Below, piece after piece: positions 52,604 to 61,172 of a DNA stretch of 64,000 bases. The notes below the pieces were generated by a model that worked only from the letters and a program-made list of their open reading frames with translations, did no database searches and was not told the DNA's origin. This DNA is from Pseudorhodoferax soli. GTDB lineage: Bacteria > Pseudomonadota > Gammaproteobacteria > Burkholderiales > Burkholderiaceae_C. The translations under genes were made by a program, and so were the position numbers. Within the stretch, counting starts at the first letter, position 1; each line of letters begins with the position of its first letter. Location: positions 124,001-188,000 of the forward strand of contig NZ_QPJK01000009.1 of assembly GCF_003337555.1 (NCBI RefSeq), read 5' to 3'.

Positions 52604-53545
52604 ATGACCCGGACATTCAAGGCTGCCGTCATCGGCAGCGGCAACATCGGCACCGACCTCATGGTCAAGATCATGCGGCACGGGCGACACATCGAGATGG
52701 CCGCCATGGTCGGCATCGACTCTGCGTCCGACGGCCTGGCGCGTGCCGCACGGCTGGGCGTGGCAACCACGCACGAAGGCGCCGAAGGCCTCACCCGGCT
52801 GCCCGTTTTCCACGACATCGATTTCGTGTTCGACGCGACCAGTGCGGGCGCGCACGTGCGCAACGATGCCCTGCTGCGCCAGCACCGGCCCGGCATCCGC
52901 GTCATCGACCTCACGCCAGCGGCCATCGGGCCGTACTGCGTCCCTGTGGTCAACGGCCGGCAGCACCTGGACGCGCCGAACGTCAACATGGTGACCTGCG
53001 GCGGGCAGGCGACCATTCCCATGGTGGCGGCGGTCTCGCGCGTGGCCAAGGTGCATTACGCCGAGATCGTGGCCTCCATCGCCAGCAAGAGCGCAGGGCC
53101 CGGCACACGGGCCAACATCGACGAGTTCACCGAGACCACGTCGAGGGCCATCGAAGCGGTCGGCGGGGCGGGCAAGGGCAAGGCCATCATCGTGCTGAAT
53201 CCGGCAGAGCCGCCGCTGATGATGCGCGACACCGTCTACACCCTGAGCGACGAGGCCGATGCGGACGCCATCGCCGCGTCCATCGCGCGCATGGTGGCCG
53301 AGGTGCAGGGCTATGTGCCGGGCTACCGGTTGAAGCAGGCCGTGCAGTTCGACCGCGTGCGCGACCTGCACGTGCCGGGTGTCGGCCGCCTGTCCGGCCT
53401 GAAGACCAGCGTCTTCCTCGAAGTCGAGGGCGCCGCGCACTACCTGCCCGCGTACGCGGGCAACCTGGACATCATGACCAGCGCGGCCCTGCGCACGGCC
53501 GAGCAGATGGCCGCCAGGATGGCGGCCGAAGCGGTTGCAGCCTGA
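52604..53545 (+). CDS. amnH: Acetaldehyde dehydrogenase (acylating)
   Basis: A 313-residue MhpF/DmpF-type enzyme. It converts acetaldehyde, NAD+ and CoA to acetyl-CoA. The cofactor motif is GSGNIGTDL (11-19). The nucleophile is Cys132 in [11 protein letters not shown], the same number as in DmpF. The start ATG at 52604 follows CAGGAG. It forms a channelled complex with the aldolase encoded next. Confidence 0.95.
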   Translation: MTRTFKAAVIGSGNIGTDLMVKIMRHGRHIEMAAMVGIDSASDGLARAARLGVATTHEGAEGLTRLPVFHDIDFVFDATSAGAHVRNDALLRQHRPGIRVIDLTPAAIGPYCVPVVNGRQHLDAPNVNMVTCGGQATIPMVAAVSRVAKVHYAEIVASIASKSAGPGTRANIDEFTETTSRAIEAVGGAGKGKAIIVLNPAEPPLMMRDTVYTLSDEADADAIAASIARMVAEVQGYVPGYRLKQAVQFDRVRDLHVPGVGRLSGLKTSVFLEVEGAAHYLPAYAGNLDIMTSAALRTAEQMAARMAAEAVAA

Positions 53546-53561
53546 GCGAGGAGAACCCAGC

Positions 53562-54608
53562 ATGCCCCACACCACTGCGGCCGAACAGGCCAGGCTCTAC
53601 ATCTCCGACGTGACGCTGCGCGACGGCAGCCACGCCATCCGCCACCAGTACACGGTGGCGCAGGTCCGCCAGATCGCCAAGGCGCTCGACGATGCGGGCG
53701 TCGATTCCATCGAGGTCGCGCACGGCGATGGCCTGCAAGGCTCCAGCTTCAACTACGGCTTCGGCGCGCACGCCGATCTCGAATGGATCGCGGCCGCCGC
53801 CGACGTGGTGCGGCACGCCAGCATCGCCACCTTGCTGCTGCCCGGCATCGGCACCGTCCACGACCTGCGTGCGGCCTACGACGCGGGCGCCCGCGTCGTG
53901 CGCGTGGCCACGCATTGCACCGAGGCCGACGTATCGCGCCAGCACATCGAATACGCGCGCACGCTGGGCATGGACACCGTCGGCTTCCTCATGATGGCCC
54001 ACATGTGCCCGCCTGCCGTGCTGGCCGAGCAGGCCCGGCTGATGGAAAGCTATGGCGCCACCTGCTGCTACGTGGTGGATTCGGGCGGCGCGATGCACAT
54101 GAACGACGTGCGGGACCGCGTGCGCGCCCTGCGCGACGTGCTGCAGCCCGAGACGACCATCGGCATCCACGCCCACCACAACCTGAGCCTGGGCGTGGCC
54201 AATTCGCTGGTGGCGGTCGAGGCCGGTGCCATCCGCGTCGATGCGAGCCTGGCCGGCATGGGCGCCGGCGCGGGCAACGCACCGCTGGAGGTGTTCATTG
54301 CCGCCGCCGAGCGCGCGGGCTGGCGCCATGGCGCCGATCTGTACCGACTCATGGACGCCGCCGACGACATCGTGCGCCCCCTGCAGGACCGCCCCGTGCG
54401 CGTCGACCGGGAGACGCTGGCGCTCGGCTATGCCGGCGTGTACAGCTCGTTCCTGCGCCATTCGGAAGCCGCAGCGCAGAAGTACGGCCTCAAGACCGTC
54501 GACATCCTCGTGGAGTTGGGCAGGCGCCGCATGGTCGGCGGGCAGGAAGACATGATCGTCGACGTCGCCCTCGACCTGCTGCAGCGCACCGAGGCTGCCA
54601 CGGAATGA
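53562..54608 (+). CDS. amnG: 4-hydroxy-2-oxovalerate aldolase
   Basis: A 348-residue DmpG/MhpE-type class II aldolase splitting 4-hydroxy-2-oxovalerate into pyruvate and acetaldehyde. It has [15 protein letters not shown] (about 17-31, with the metal-binding Asp and catalytic His), [11 protein letters not shown], and the metal-ligand HAHHNLSLG. The C-terminal communication domain meets the dehydrogenase. The gene is 16 bp after the acetaldehyde dehydrogenase gene and ends the core pathway. Confidence 0.95.
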   Translation: MPHTTAAEQARLYISDVTLRDGSHAIRHQYTVAQVRQIAKALDDAGVDSIEVAHGDGLQGSSFNYGFGAHADLEWIAAAADVVRHASIATLLLPGIGTVHDLRAAYDAGARVVRVATHCTEADVSRQHIEYARTLGMDTVGFLMMAHMCPPAVLAEQARLMESYGATCCYVVDSGGAMHMNDVRDRVRALRDVLQPETTIGIHAHHNLSLGVANSLVAVEAGAIRVDASLAGMGAGAGNAPLEVFIAAAERAGWRHGADLYRLMDAADDIVRPLQDRPVRVDRETLALGYAGVYSSFLRHSEAAAQKYGLKTVDILVELGRRRMVGGQEDMIVDVALDLLQRTEAATE

Positions 54609-54737
54609 CCACGCCGCAGGCGCAGAGGCATTTCGCGGCCTCCTGGCGCCACCCGATCTGACACCCGTCTGACCCCCGTCCCTTTGCCGATGCCCGGTGC
54701 GGTTGGGTGCCGCGCCATCCCGTCCCTTGGAGAACCC

Positions 54738-55652
54738 ATGCAGCCCCTGTACCGCCAATTCAGAACCCAGGAACAGATCGACGCCCAGTACGACGTCGAG
54801 AAGTCCGTGCCCGACTTCATGGTCTACGCCCGGCACTACGTCGAAGAGAGCGAGGGCGTTCGCAGCCGCTTCGCCGCTTCCCTCGACGTGCCCTATGGCC
54901 CCACCCTGGACGAGACGCTCGACATCTTTCCCGCGGAACAGCCGGGCGCGCCCGTCTTCGTCTTCATCCATGGCGGTGCCTGGCGCATCCTGAGCAGCAA
55001 GGAGTTCTCGACCGTCGCCCAGGGGCTGCACGCCCGCGGCATCACCACCGTGGTGGTCAACTACGCGCTCTGTCCCAAGGTCGGCATCGACGAGATCACA
55101 CGCCAGTCCCGTGCCGCCGTGGCATGGGTACTGCGCAACATCGAGCGCCACGGCGGCGATCCGAAGCGTGTCGTGCTCGGTGGGCATTCGGCAGGCGGCC
55201 ACCTCACCGCCATGTGCCTGCAGACCGATTGGGAGAACGACTACGGGCTGGCCAAAGATCCTCTTGCGGGAGCGGTCATGGTCAGCGGCGTGTTCGAGAT
55301 CGAGCCGTTCCGCTGGTCGTCGATCCAGCCGATGCTGCAGATCGACGATGGCGTCATCCGCCGCAACACGCCCATGCACAGCGTGCGCCGGTGCACCACC
55401 CCCATCCTCGTGTCGTGGGGCAGCGACGAGCCCGAGGAGTTCGCACGCCAGTCGCGCGCATTCGTCCAGGCGTGGACCGATGCGGGGAACCAGGCCGAAG
55501 CGCTGCCGCAGGAGGGCCGCAACCACTTCGATGCCATCTACGGGCTGGAGGCACCCGCCCATCCGTTGACCGCGTGGATCGCCAATGCGGTCGCGGCTGA
55601 AGGCACCGCCGACGGTGGTGCTGTGCAACCCATGAACGCCACCCCGGCCTGA
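54738..55652 (+). CDS. Arylformamidase-like alpha/beta hydrolase 1
   Basis: A 304-residue hydrolase from ATG 54738. It has HGGAW (78-82) for the oxyanion hole and GGHSAGGH (148-155) with nucleophile Ser151; the acid is probably Asp in WGSDEPEE and the base His in GRNHFDA. The N-terminal LYRQFRTQEQIDAQYDV resembles kynurenine formamidase (KynB-like) proteins. Its position right after the 2-aminophenol pathway suggests it frees 2-aminophenol from an N-acyl or N-formyl derivative. Ester substrates are possible too. Confidence 0.85.
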   Translation: MQPLYRQFRTQEQIDAQYDVEKSVPDFMVYARHYVEESEGVRSRFAASLDVPYGPTLDETLDIFPAEQPGAPVFVFIHGGAWRILSSKEFSTVAQGLHARGITTVVVNYALCPKVGIDEITRQSRAAVAWVLRNIERHGGDPKRVVLGGHSAGGHLTAMCLQTDWENDYGLAKDPLAGAVMVSGVFEIEPFRWSSIQPMLQIDDGVIRRNTPMHSVRRCTTPILVSWGSDEPEEFARQSRAFVQAWTDAGNQAEALPQEGRNHFDAIYGLEAPAHPLTAWIANAVAAEGTADGGAVQPMNATPA

Positions 55653-55665
55653 AAAGGCGCATGCC

Positions 55666-56526
55666 ATGTCGTTCCCTGATCTGCGTCCCCAGCCGCCGCT
55701 GTATCCGCAGGTGGCCGAGGACTACGCCCGCCGCGCCCTCGAACTGTCGGCCGCCGCGGTGCGCCAGACCGAGCGCATCGCCGATGTGCCGTACGGCGCG
55801 CTTGCGGAGCAGCGGCTGGACGTGTACCCCGCGCGTGCGCCGCAGCCGGGCGGCTCCGCCGTGCTGGTGTTTTTCCACGGCGGCGCCTGGACCAACGGCT
55901 ACAAGGAATGGGTGGCGCTGCTGGCGCCGCCGCTGAACGCCGCGGGCATCACGCTGGTGGCGCCGTCGTACCGGCTGGCGCCGGCGAGCAAGTGGCGGGA
56001 CATGCTGGACGATTGCAGTGCGGCCATCGCCTGGGTGCACGCCAACATCCATCGCCATGGCGGCGATCCGCGGCGCATGGCCGTCGGCGGCCATTCCGCC
56101 GGCGGGCACCTCACGTCGCTGGCGGTGCTGCAAGGCGAGGGGCTGCGCGCACGCGGCATGCCGCCCGCCGCCATCGTCGCCTGCCTGCCGCTGTGCGCGC
56201 CCCTGGACATCCGCTATCCCGACGCACAGCCGGGCAGCGGGGAAGAGCGCACCCACCAGATGATCCTCGGCGACCGTGCGGAGGCAGCCAGCGCCAGCCC
56301 GATCTGCCACGTTCACGACGCGATGCCGTTCATGCTCCTCGCGCATGCACGGGACGATCTGCCACGCATCGTCGCCGGCAACGAGTCCATGGCGCAGGCA
56401 TTGCGCCAGCGCCGCTGCGCGCACGCGACGCTGCTGCTGGACGGCGACCACTTCGCCCCGGCCATCGCAGCGGGGGATGCGCAGTCGCCGTGGACGGCGC
56501 GCGTCATCCAGCTGCTTCGCACCTGA
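55666..56526 (+). CDS. Arylformamidase-like alpha/beta hydrolase 2
   Basis: A 286-residue relative of the preceding hydrolase, with FHGGAWTNG, GGHSAGGHLTSLAV, candidate acid Asp in AHARDD and base His in GDHFAP. The gene starts 13 bp after the first hydrolase gene ends, so both are in the operon. Overall identity to hydrolase 1 looks modest, more like two recruited family members than a fresh tandem duplication. The two may act on different acyl groups or on successive bonds. Confidence 0.85.
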   Translation: MSFPDLRPQPPLYPQVAEDYARRALELSAAAVRQTERIADVPYGALAEQRLDVYPARAPQPGGSAVLVFFHGGAWTNGYKEWVALLAPPLNAAGITLVAPSYRLAPASKWRDMLDDCSAAIAWVHANIHRHGGDPRRMAVGGHSAGGHLTSLAVLQGEGLRARGMPPAAIVACLPLCAPLDIRYPDAQPGSGEERTHQMILGDRAEAASASPICHVHDAMPFMLLAHARDDLPRIVAGNESMAQALRQRRCAHATLLLDGDHFAPAIAAGDAQSPWTARVIQLLRT

Positions 56527-56560
56527 TCTGCTCTACCACCCCGCCCACCGAGGACATTCC

Positions 56561-57529
56561 ATGCACTTCACCCGATCCCTGATGCTGGCCGGCGCGCTGG
56601 CACTCTCCGTGGCCGCCCAGGCACAGTCCTGGCCCACCAAGCCCGTGCGGCTGGTCATCCCGTATGCCGCAGGCTCCGGTCCCGACGTGGCCACACGTCC
56701 GCTCGCGGAAAGCCTGGGCAAGATCCTGGGGCAGGCGGTGGTGATCGAGAACTCGTCGAGTGCCGGTGGCATCGTCGGCACCAGCACAGTCGCCAGGGCC
56801 GCGCCGGACGGCTACACCTTCGGCTTCGGCAACAACATCACGCTGGCGGTGAACAAAAGCTTTTTCGACAAGCTGCCCTACGACCCGGCGAAGGACCTGG
56901 TGCCAGTGGCGTTCCTGTTCGACAACCCCTACATCCTCGTCGCGGGCAAGGACTTCAAGGCCAACACGCTCAAGGAGCTGGTGGACCAGGCCAAGGCCAA
57001 CCCCGGCAAGATCAGCTTCGGCTCCGGCACGGGCGTGGGCTCGGGCAGCCACCTGACGGGCGAGATGATGAAGGCCGTCGCGAAGATCGACATCGTGCAC
57101 ATCCCGTACCGCAGCGGATCGCAGGCCCTGTCCGACCTGATCAGCGGGCGTGTCGATGTGATGTTCGACAACGTCAACGGCGTGCAGCAGTTTCTCAAGA
57201 ACGGCACGGCCAAGGCCCTTGCCGTCACCAGCGCGAAGCGTCTGGACATCCTGCCGGATGTGCCGACCATGGCCGAGGCCGGCTTCCCCGGGTTCAGCGC
57301 AGTGGCGTGGGGCGGCATCGTCGCGCCGAAAGGCACGCCGGACGAGATCGTCCAGCGCATGAACCAGGCGGTCGCGCAGGCCCTGAAGACCCCGGAAGTC
57401 GTGCAGGCGAACACGACCATGGCCTTGAATCCCCGCACCTCCAGCCCGCGCGAGTTCGCCGCGTTCGTCGCGGAAGAAACCGCGAAGTGGGCCGAGCTGG
57501 TGCGCATCTCCGGTGCCAAGCCGCAGTGA
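56561..57529 (+). CDS. Bug-family receptor of the 2-aminophenol operon
   Basis: A 322-residue Bug/TctC periplasmic receptor. The signal peptide ends AAQAQS (about 21-22). Motifs: WPTKPVRLVIPYAAGSGPDVATR, APDGYTFGFGNN, YRSGSQALSDLISGRVDVMFDN, LPDVPTMAEAGFPG. The start ATG is at 56561. Co-orientation with the hydrolase genes (34-bp gap) suggests it binds the acylated aromatic or a related acid before uptake. No TctAB genes are nearby. Confidence 0.9.
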   Translation: MHFTRSLMLAGALALSVAAQAQSWPTKPVRLVIPYAAGSGPDVATRPLAESLGKILGQAVVIENSSSAGGIVGTSTVARAAPDGYTFGFGNNITLAVNKSFFDKLPYDPAKDLVPVAFLFDNPYILVAGKDFKANTLKELVDQAKANPGKISFGSGTGVGSGSHLTGEMMKAVAKIDIVHIPYRSGSQALSDLISGRVDVMFDNVNGVQQFLKNGTAKALAVTSAKRLDILPDVPTMAEAGFPGFSAVAWGGIVAPKGTPDEIVQRMNQAVAQALKTPEVVQANTTMALNPRTSSPREFAAFVAEETAKWAELVRISGAKPQ

Positions 57530-57572
57530 TGGCTGAGCCCTCTCGTGCTCGGCGCCATCCCGGGCAGGCGCG

Positions 57573-57591
57573 GGGCTGCCGCGGCAAGCCC
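57573..57591. terminator. Possible bidirectional hairpin between convergent genes
   Basis: GGGCTGCC and GGCAAGCCC form an 8-bp stem with one bulged base and a tiny GC loop, midway in the 100-bp gap between the Bug gene and the convergent LysR gene. There is no T-run, so factor-independent termination is doubtful. Confidence 0.35.
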
Positions 57592-57629
57592 GGCTGCAGC
57601 GCGGAGATGCGCCAATGGCCGGTGCCTGC

Positions 57630-58574
57630 TCAGCGCCGCGCCGCCTTGCCCGGCGGCAGCACCAGTCCCGCGTGCTGCGCGATCAACTGCCGGGCGACGG
57701 CACGCACCTCCTGCATGGCCTGCCGCGCAATGTCGCTGGGCTCGCTGCGCTCGCGCGTGACGATGCCCACCGAGCGCACCGGCCCGTCGCTGATCTCCGA
57801 GACCCGCATGCCGCCCAGGTCCAGCAGCGGCATCATGCCCAGGTAGGGCAGCACCGCGACGCCCAGCCCCTGGCGCACGAAGCCGGCGATGGTGCCCACC
57901 TGGTCGAACTGCATCTTGGGCCTGAACTCCATGCCACGCTGCAGGTAGGCCGCCACCATGTAACGCATCGCGGTGCTGGCATCGGTCATGCTGATCAGCG
58001 GCAGTTCCACCAGTTCATCCAGGGTCCTGCTGGCGCCCACACGCCGGCGCCAGCGGCCGGCCGACAGCAGCACGAAGCGGTCGCGCAGCACCTCCTCGTA
58101 GTGCAGCTCAGGGTGCGAAGGCGCTACCGAAGCCAGCGAGAAATCGACATGGTGGTTGGCCAGTTGCTGGATGGAGGCCGCGTTGCTGCAATCGCGGATG
58201 GTGATGTGCGGCGTGCCGTAGCGCTGCTCCAGGGCCGCGCACGCGGCCGGCAGCAGCACATTGGCCAGCGAAGGCAGCGAGGCGATGCGCAGCTGGCGCG
58301 TTTCCTCTTCGGCATGCGCCTGCAGGCGCAGCAGGCCGGCGTCGAACTCGCCGACCACCTTGCGTGCGACCAGCACCAGGCGTTGGCCCGCTGGCGTGAG
58401 GCGCACCGCGCGCGTGGTCCGCTCGAACAGTTTCAGCCCCAGCGCCTCCTCCAGATCGCGGATGGCCTTGCTCAGCGAGGGCTGCGTCACGAAAAACTGC
58501 TCCGCTGTGCGGCTGAAGTTCAGCGACTCGGACAGCGCCAGGAACATGCGCAGCTGGCGCGGCGTGGCATTCAT
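57630..58574 (-). CDS. LysR-family regulator
   Basis: A 314-residue LTTR. The HTH spans about 4-60 (QLRMFLALSESLNFSRTAEQ then FFVTQPSLSKAIRDLEE). The effector domain has a long SLASVAPSHPELHYEEVLRD-type region (split) and PLISMTDAS. It is divergent from an SDR gene with a clean dyad between them, so it likely controls the SDR/Bug/CMD group rather than the 2-aminophenol operon. Confidence 0.92.
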   Translation of the reverse strand: MNATPRQLRMFLALSESLNFSRTAEQFFVTQPSLSKAIRDLEEALGLKLFERTTRAVRLTPAGQRLVLVARKVVGEFDAGLLRLQAHAEEETRQLRIASLPSLANVLLPAACAALEQRYGTPHITIRDCSNAASIQQLANHHVDFSLASVAPSHPELHYEEVLRDRFVLLSAGRWRRRVGASRTLDELVELPLISMTDASTAMRYMVAAYLQRGMEFRPKMQFDQVGTIAGFVRQGLGVAVLPYLGMMPLLDLGGMRVSEISDGPVRSVGIVTRERSEPSDIARQAMQEVRAVARQLIAQHAGLVLPPGKAARR

Positions 58575-58581
58575 GCCTTGA

Positions 58582-58599
58582 TTCTATGAATGGATAGAA
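58582..58599. promoter_or_regulatory. LysR-type operator dyad
   Basis: TTCTAT (58582-58587) and ATAGAA (58594-58599) are perfect inverted copies separated by 6 bp, 7 bp upstream of the LysR start. A smaller AGAA-C-TTCT element follows at about 58605-58613 and may be the activation half-site near the SDR promoter. Confidence 0.55.
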
Positions 58600-58666
58600 A
58601 GAAAGAACTTCTACAATGGATCGCCGCTGCCTAGGATCGCCGCTTTCCGATCGACGAGGAGACGAT

Positions 58667-59461
58667 GTGCTGAATCTGAAGGGCAAGGTGGCGCTGGTGA
58701 TGGGTTGCGGCGCGGTGGGCGAGGGCTGGGGCAACGGCCGCGCCACGGCGGTGCTGTTCGCGCGGCAGGGTGCGCAGGTGTACGGCACCGACCTGCGCCT
58801 GGCCGCTGCGCAGGCCACGCGGGCGATCATCGCGTCCGAGGGCGGCGAGGCCGAGGTCGCGGCCTGCGACGTCACGCAGTCCGACCAGGTCGAACGCGCC
58901 GTGGCCGACTGCATCGCGCGCTTCGGGCGCATCGACGTGCTGGTCAACAACGTCGGCCTGTCGCAGCCCGGCGGGCCGGTGGACATGGACGAGGCGGTGT
59001 GGGATGCGCAGATGGACGTGAACCTCAAGAGCGCCTTTCTCACCTGCAAGCACGTCATCCCCGGCATGCGCGCGCGCGGCAGCGGTGCCGTCGTCAACGT
59101 GTCCTCGGTGGCGGGCCTGCGCTACGTGGGCAAGCCGCAGGTGGCCTATGCGGCGGCCAAGGCCGGGCTGATGCACTTCACGCGCACCAGCGCCGTGATC
59201 CACGCGGCCGATGGCATCCGCATGAACTGCGTGGTGCCGGGCCTGATGCACACGCCGCTGCTCGAAGGCCTGGCCGCCAAGTACGCCAAGGGCGATACCG
59301 AGGGCTTCATCGCGCACCGCAACAACCAGGTGCCGATGCGGCACATGGGCGACGGCTGGGACACGGCCCATGCGGCCCTGTTCCTGGCGGCCGACGAGAG
59401 CCGCTATGTCACCGGCACCGAGATCGTGGTCGACGGCGGCCTGGTGGCCGCCACGCGCTGA
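58667..59461 (+). CDS. SDR-family oxidoreductase
   Basis: A 264-residue classical SDR from GTG 58667 (AGGAG six bases upstream). The glycine motif is the expanded MGCGAVGEGWGNG (about 10-22), NNVG follows beta-4, and the catalytic residues are in NVSSVAG and YAAAK. The Asp at the end of beta-2 (YGTDLR) suggests NAD. It is the first gene of a small catabolic operon with a Bug receptor and a CMD-like protein. The substrate is unknown. Confidence 0.88.
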   Translation: MLNLKGKVALVMGCGAVGEGWGNGRATAVLFARQGAQVYGTDLRLAAAQATRAIIASEGGEAEVAACDVTQSDQVERAVADCIARFGRIDVLVNNVGLSQPGGPVDMDEAVWDAQMDVNLKSAFLTCKHVIPGMRARGSGAVVNVSSVAGLRYVGKPQVAYAAAKAGLMHFTRTSAVIHAADGIRMNCVVPGLMHTPLLEGLAAKYAKGDTEGFIAHRNNQVPMRHMGDGWDTAHAALFLAADESRYVTGTEIVVDGGLVAATR

Positions 59462-59538
59462 CGGGTCGCAGTACCCACCGCAGCGTGCCGGCCGCAGCCG
59501 GCACGCGACGCATTCCCCCAAGAACAGGAGACAACACC

Positions 59539-60504
59539 ATGCTGCGCAGAACCCTCATCCATGCCCTGGCCGCCACCCTGGCGTGCACGCTGCCGGCGCT
59601 GGCCGGCGCCCAGGCCTACCCCAGCCAGCCGGTGCGGCTGATCGTGCCGTTCGCACCGGGTGGCGCCGTCGACCAGACGGCGCGCACCATCAGCAACACG
59701 CTGGGCGAACGGCTCGGGCAATCCATCGTGGTGGAGAACCGGCCTGGCGCCAGCGGCTCGCTGGGTGCGGGTGAACTGCGGCGCGGCAAGCCCGACGGTT
59801 ACACGCTGCTGCTGGCACTCGACTCCCAGGCGGTGAACCACCACATCGTCAAGAGCCTGCCGTTCGACACGTTCAAGGACTTCGACTACCTGAGCCTGCT
59901 GGTCACCACACCCCAGGTGCTGGTGGGGCGCAACGAGCTGCCGGTGCAGAACCTCGATCAGCTGGTCGCCTACCTCAAGGCCCGGCCCGGCACGGCCTAC
60001 GGCTCGGCAGGAACCGCCTCGGCCGGGCATGTGAACAGCGCTCAGCTGTCCATCGCCAAAGGCCTGCAGACCACCCACGTGCCGTACAAGGGTGCCGCGC
60101 CGCTGCTGTCCGACCTGCTGGGCGGGCACATCGACTTTGCGTTCGCCGGGCTGTCGGTGATGCTGCCGCACATCCAGGCGGGCAAGATGCGGGCGATCGC
60201 CGTCAGCACGGCGGCCCGGTCACGCCAGCTGCCGCAGGTGCCGGCCATGAACGAGCTGATCCCGGGCTTCGAGTTCCCGACCTGGATCGGCCTCGTCGGG
60301 CCGACCGGCCCGCAGGCCGACGTGCGCGCGAAGATCCTGAAGGCGTTCCAGGAGACCATGCGCGACCCGCAGGTCGCTGCGCGCTTCGCGGACAACGCCT
60401 TCGACATCGTCAGCAGCACGCCCGAGGCCTTCGCCGACCGCGTGCGCAAGGACGACCAGGTCATGGCCGACCTGGTCAAGCGCAAGATCGTGGGCGCCGA
60501 CTGA
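59539..60504 (+). CDS. Bug-family receptor
   Basis: A 321-residue Bug/TctC receptor. The signal peptide ends AGAQAY (near 25). Motifs: YPSQPVRLIVPFAPGGAVDQ, ENRPGASGSLGAGEL, KPDGYTLLLALDSQ, YKGAAPLLSDLLGGHIDFAF. The start ATG at 59539 follows CAGGAG. It is downstream of the SDR gene (77-bp gap) in the same orientation. Here APGGAVDQT replaces the common PGGGTD, so the ligand pocket may differ. Confidence 0.9.
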   Translation: MLRRTLIHALAATLACTLPALAGAQAYPSQPVRLIVPFAPGGAVDQTARTISNTLGERLGQSIVVENRPGASGSLGAGELRRGKPDGYTLLLALDSQAVNHHIVKSLPFDTFKDFDYLSLLVTTPQVLVGRNELPVQNLDQLVAYLKARPGTAYGSAGTASAGHVNSAQLSIAKGLQTTHVPYKGAAPLLSDLLGGHIDFAFAGLSVMLPHIQAGKMRAIAVSTAARSRQLPQVPAMNELIPGFEFPTWIGLVGPTGPQADVRAKILKAFQETMRDPQVAARFADNAFDIVSSTPEAFADRVRKDDQVMADLVKRKIVGAD

Positions 60505-60544
60505 CGCCGCCCCCCCTGTTCCCCAACCACCATCCGAACCCGAC

Positions 60545-61072
60545 ATGGCCCGCATTCCCTACGCCCGCCTGGACGACGACGCCGTCCGCCCCCTTGCCGA
60601 GCGCATCACCGCCGAGCGCGGCAGCGTGCTGCACCTGTACCAGATGCTGCTGCACAGCCCGCCCGTGGCGCAGGGCTGGCTGGGCTACCTGACGGCGATC
60701 CGCCAGCAATCCAGCCTGCCTGGCGCGCTGCGCGAGCTGGTCATCATGCGCGTGGCGCTGGTCAACGGTGCACCGTACGAGGCCGACCAGCACGCGCCCA
60801 TCGCACGCCAGGAGGGGGTCAGCCAGGCCAAGCTCGACGCGCTGGAACGCTGGGAGGCCAGCACGCTGTTCGATGCGACCGAGCGCGCCGTGCTCGCCTA
60901 CACCGACGCGATGACGCGGAACGTGCATGTGGACGACGCCGTCTTCGCCGCGGTGGCGCAGTGCTTCACGCCGCCCTTGCTGGTGGAGCTGACCGCCACG
61001 ATCGCCGCCTACAACATGGTCTCGCGCTTCCTGGAAGCGCTGCAGATCCATTCGAACGACGTGCGCGCGTGA
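60545..61072 (+). CDS. Carboxymuconolactone decarboxylase-like (CMD/AhpD fold) protein
   Basis: A 175-residue all-helical CMD-family protein. The core has LPGALRELVIMRVALVNGAP then YEADQHAPIARQEG. The CxxC pair of peroxidase-type AhpD is missing, so decarboxylase, lactonase or unknown activity is more likely than alkylhydroperoxidase. It follows the Bug gene by 40 bp and probably belongs to the same catabolic unit. Confidence 0.85.
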   Translation: MARIPYARLDDDAVRPLAERITAERGSVLHLYQMLLHSPPVAQGWLGYLTAIRQQSSLPGALRELVIMRVALVNGAPYEADQHAPIARQEGVSQAKLDALERWEASTLFDATERAVLAYTDAMTRNVHVDDAVFAAVAQCFTPPLLVELTATIAAYNMVSRFLEALQIHSNDVRA

Positions 61073-61172
61073 CCTGAGCGCGTGTGGCCGGGGGCCAGGG
61101 CGCACCGGGAGGCCGCCATGGACCTGGACCGCTGCACGACCGCCTCGCGCGCTTCGCCTGCCGGGCAGGACC

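Noticed and set aside
53472-55667. Long minus-strand open frame opposite the aldolase and first hydrolase
   Set aside because: Shadow of strongly supported plus-strand genes; no ribosome site or conserved domain.
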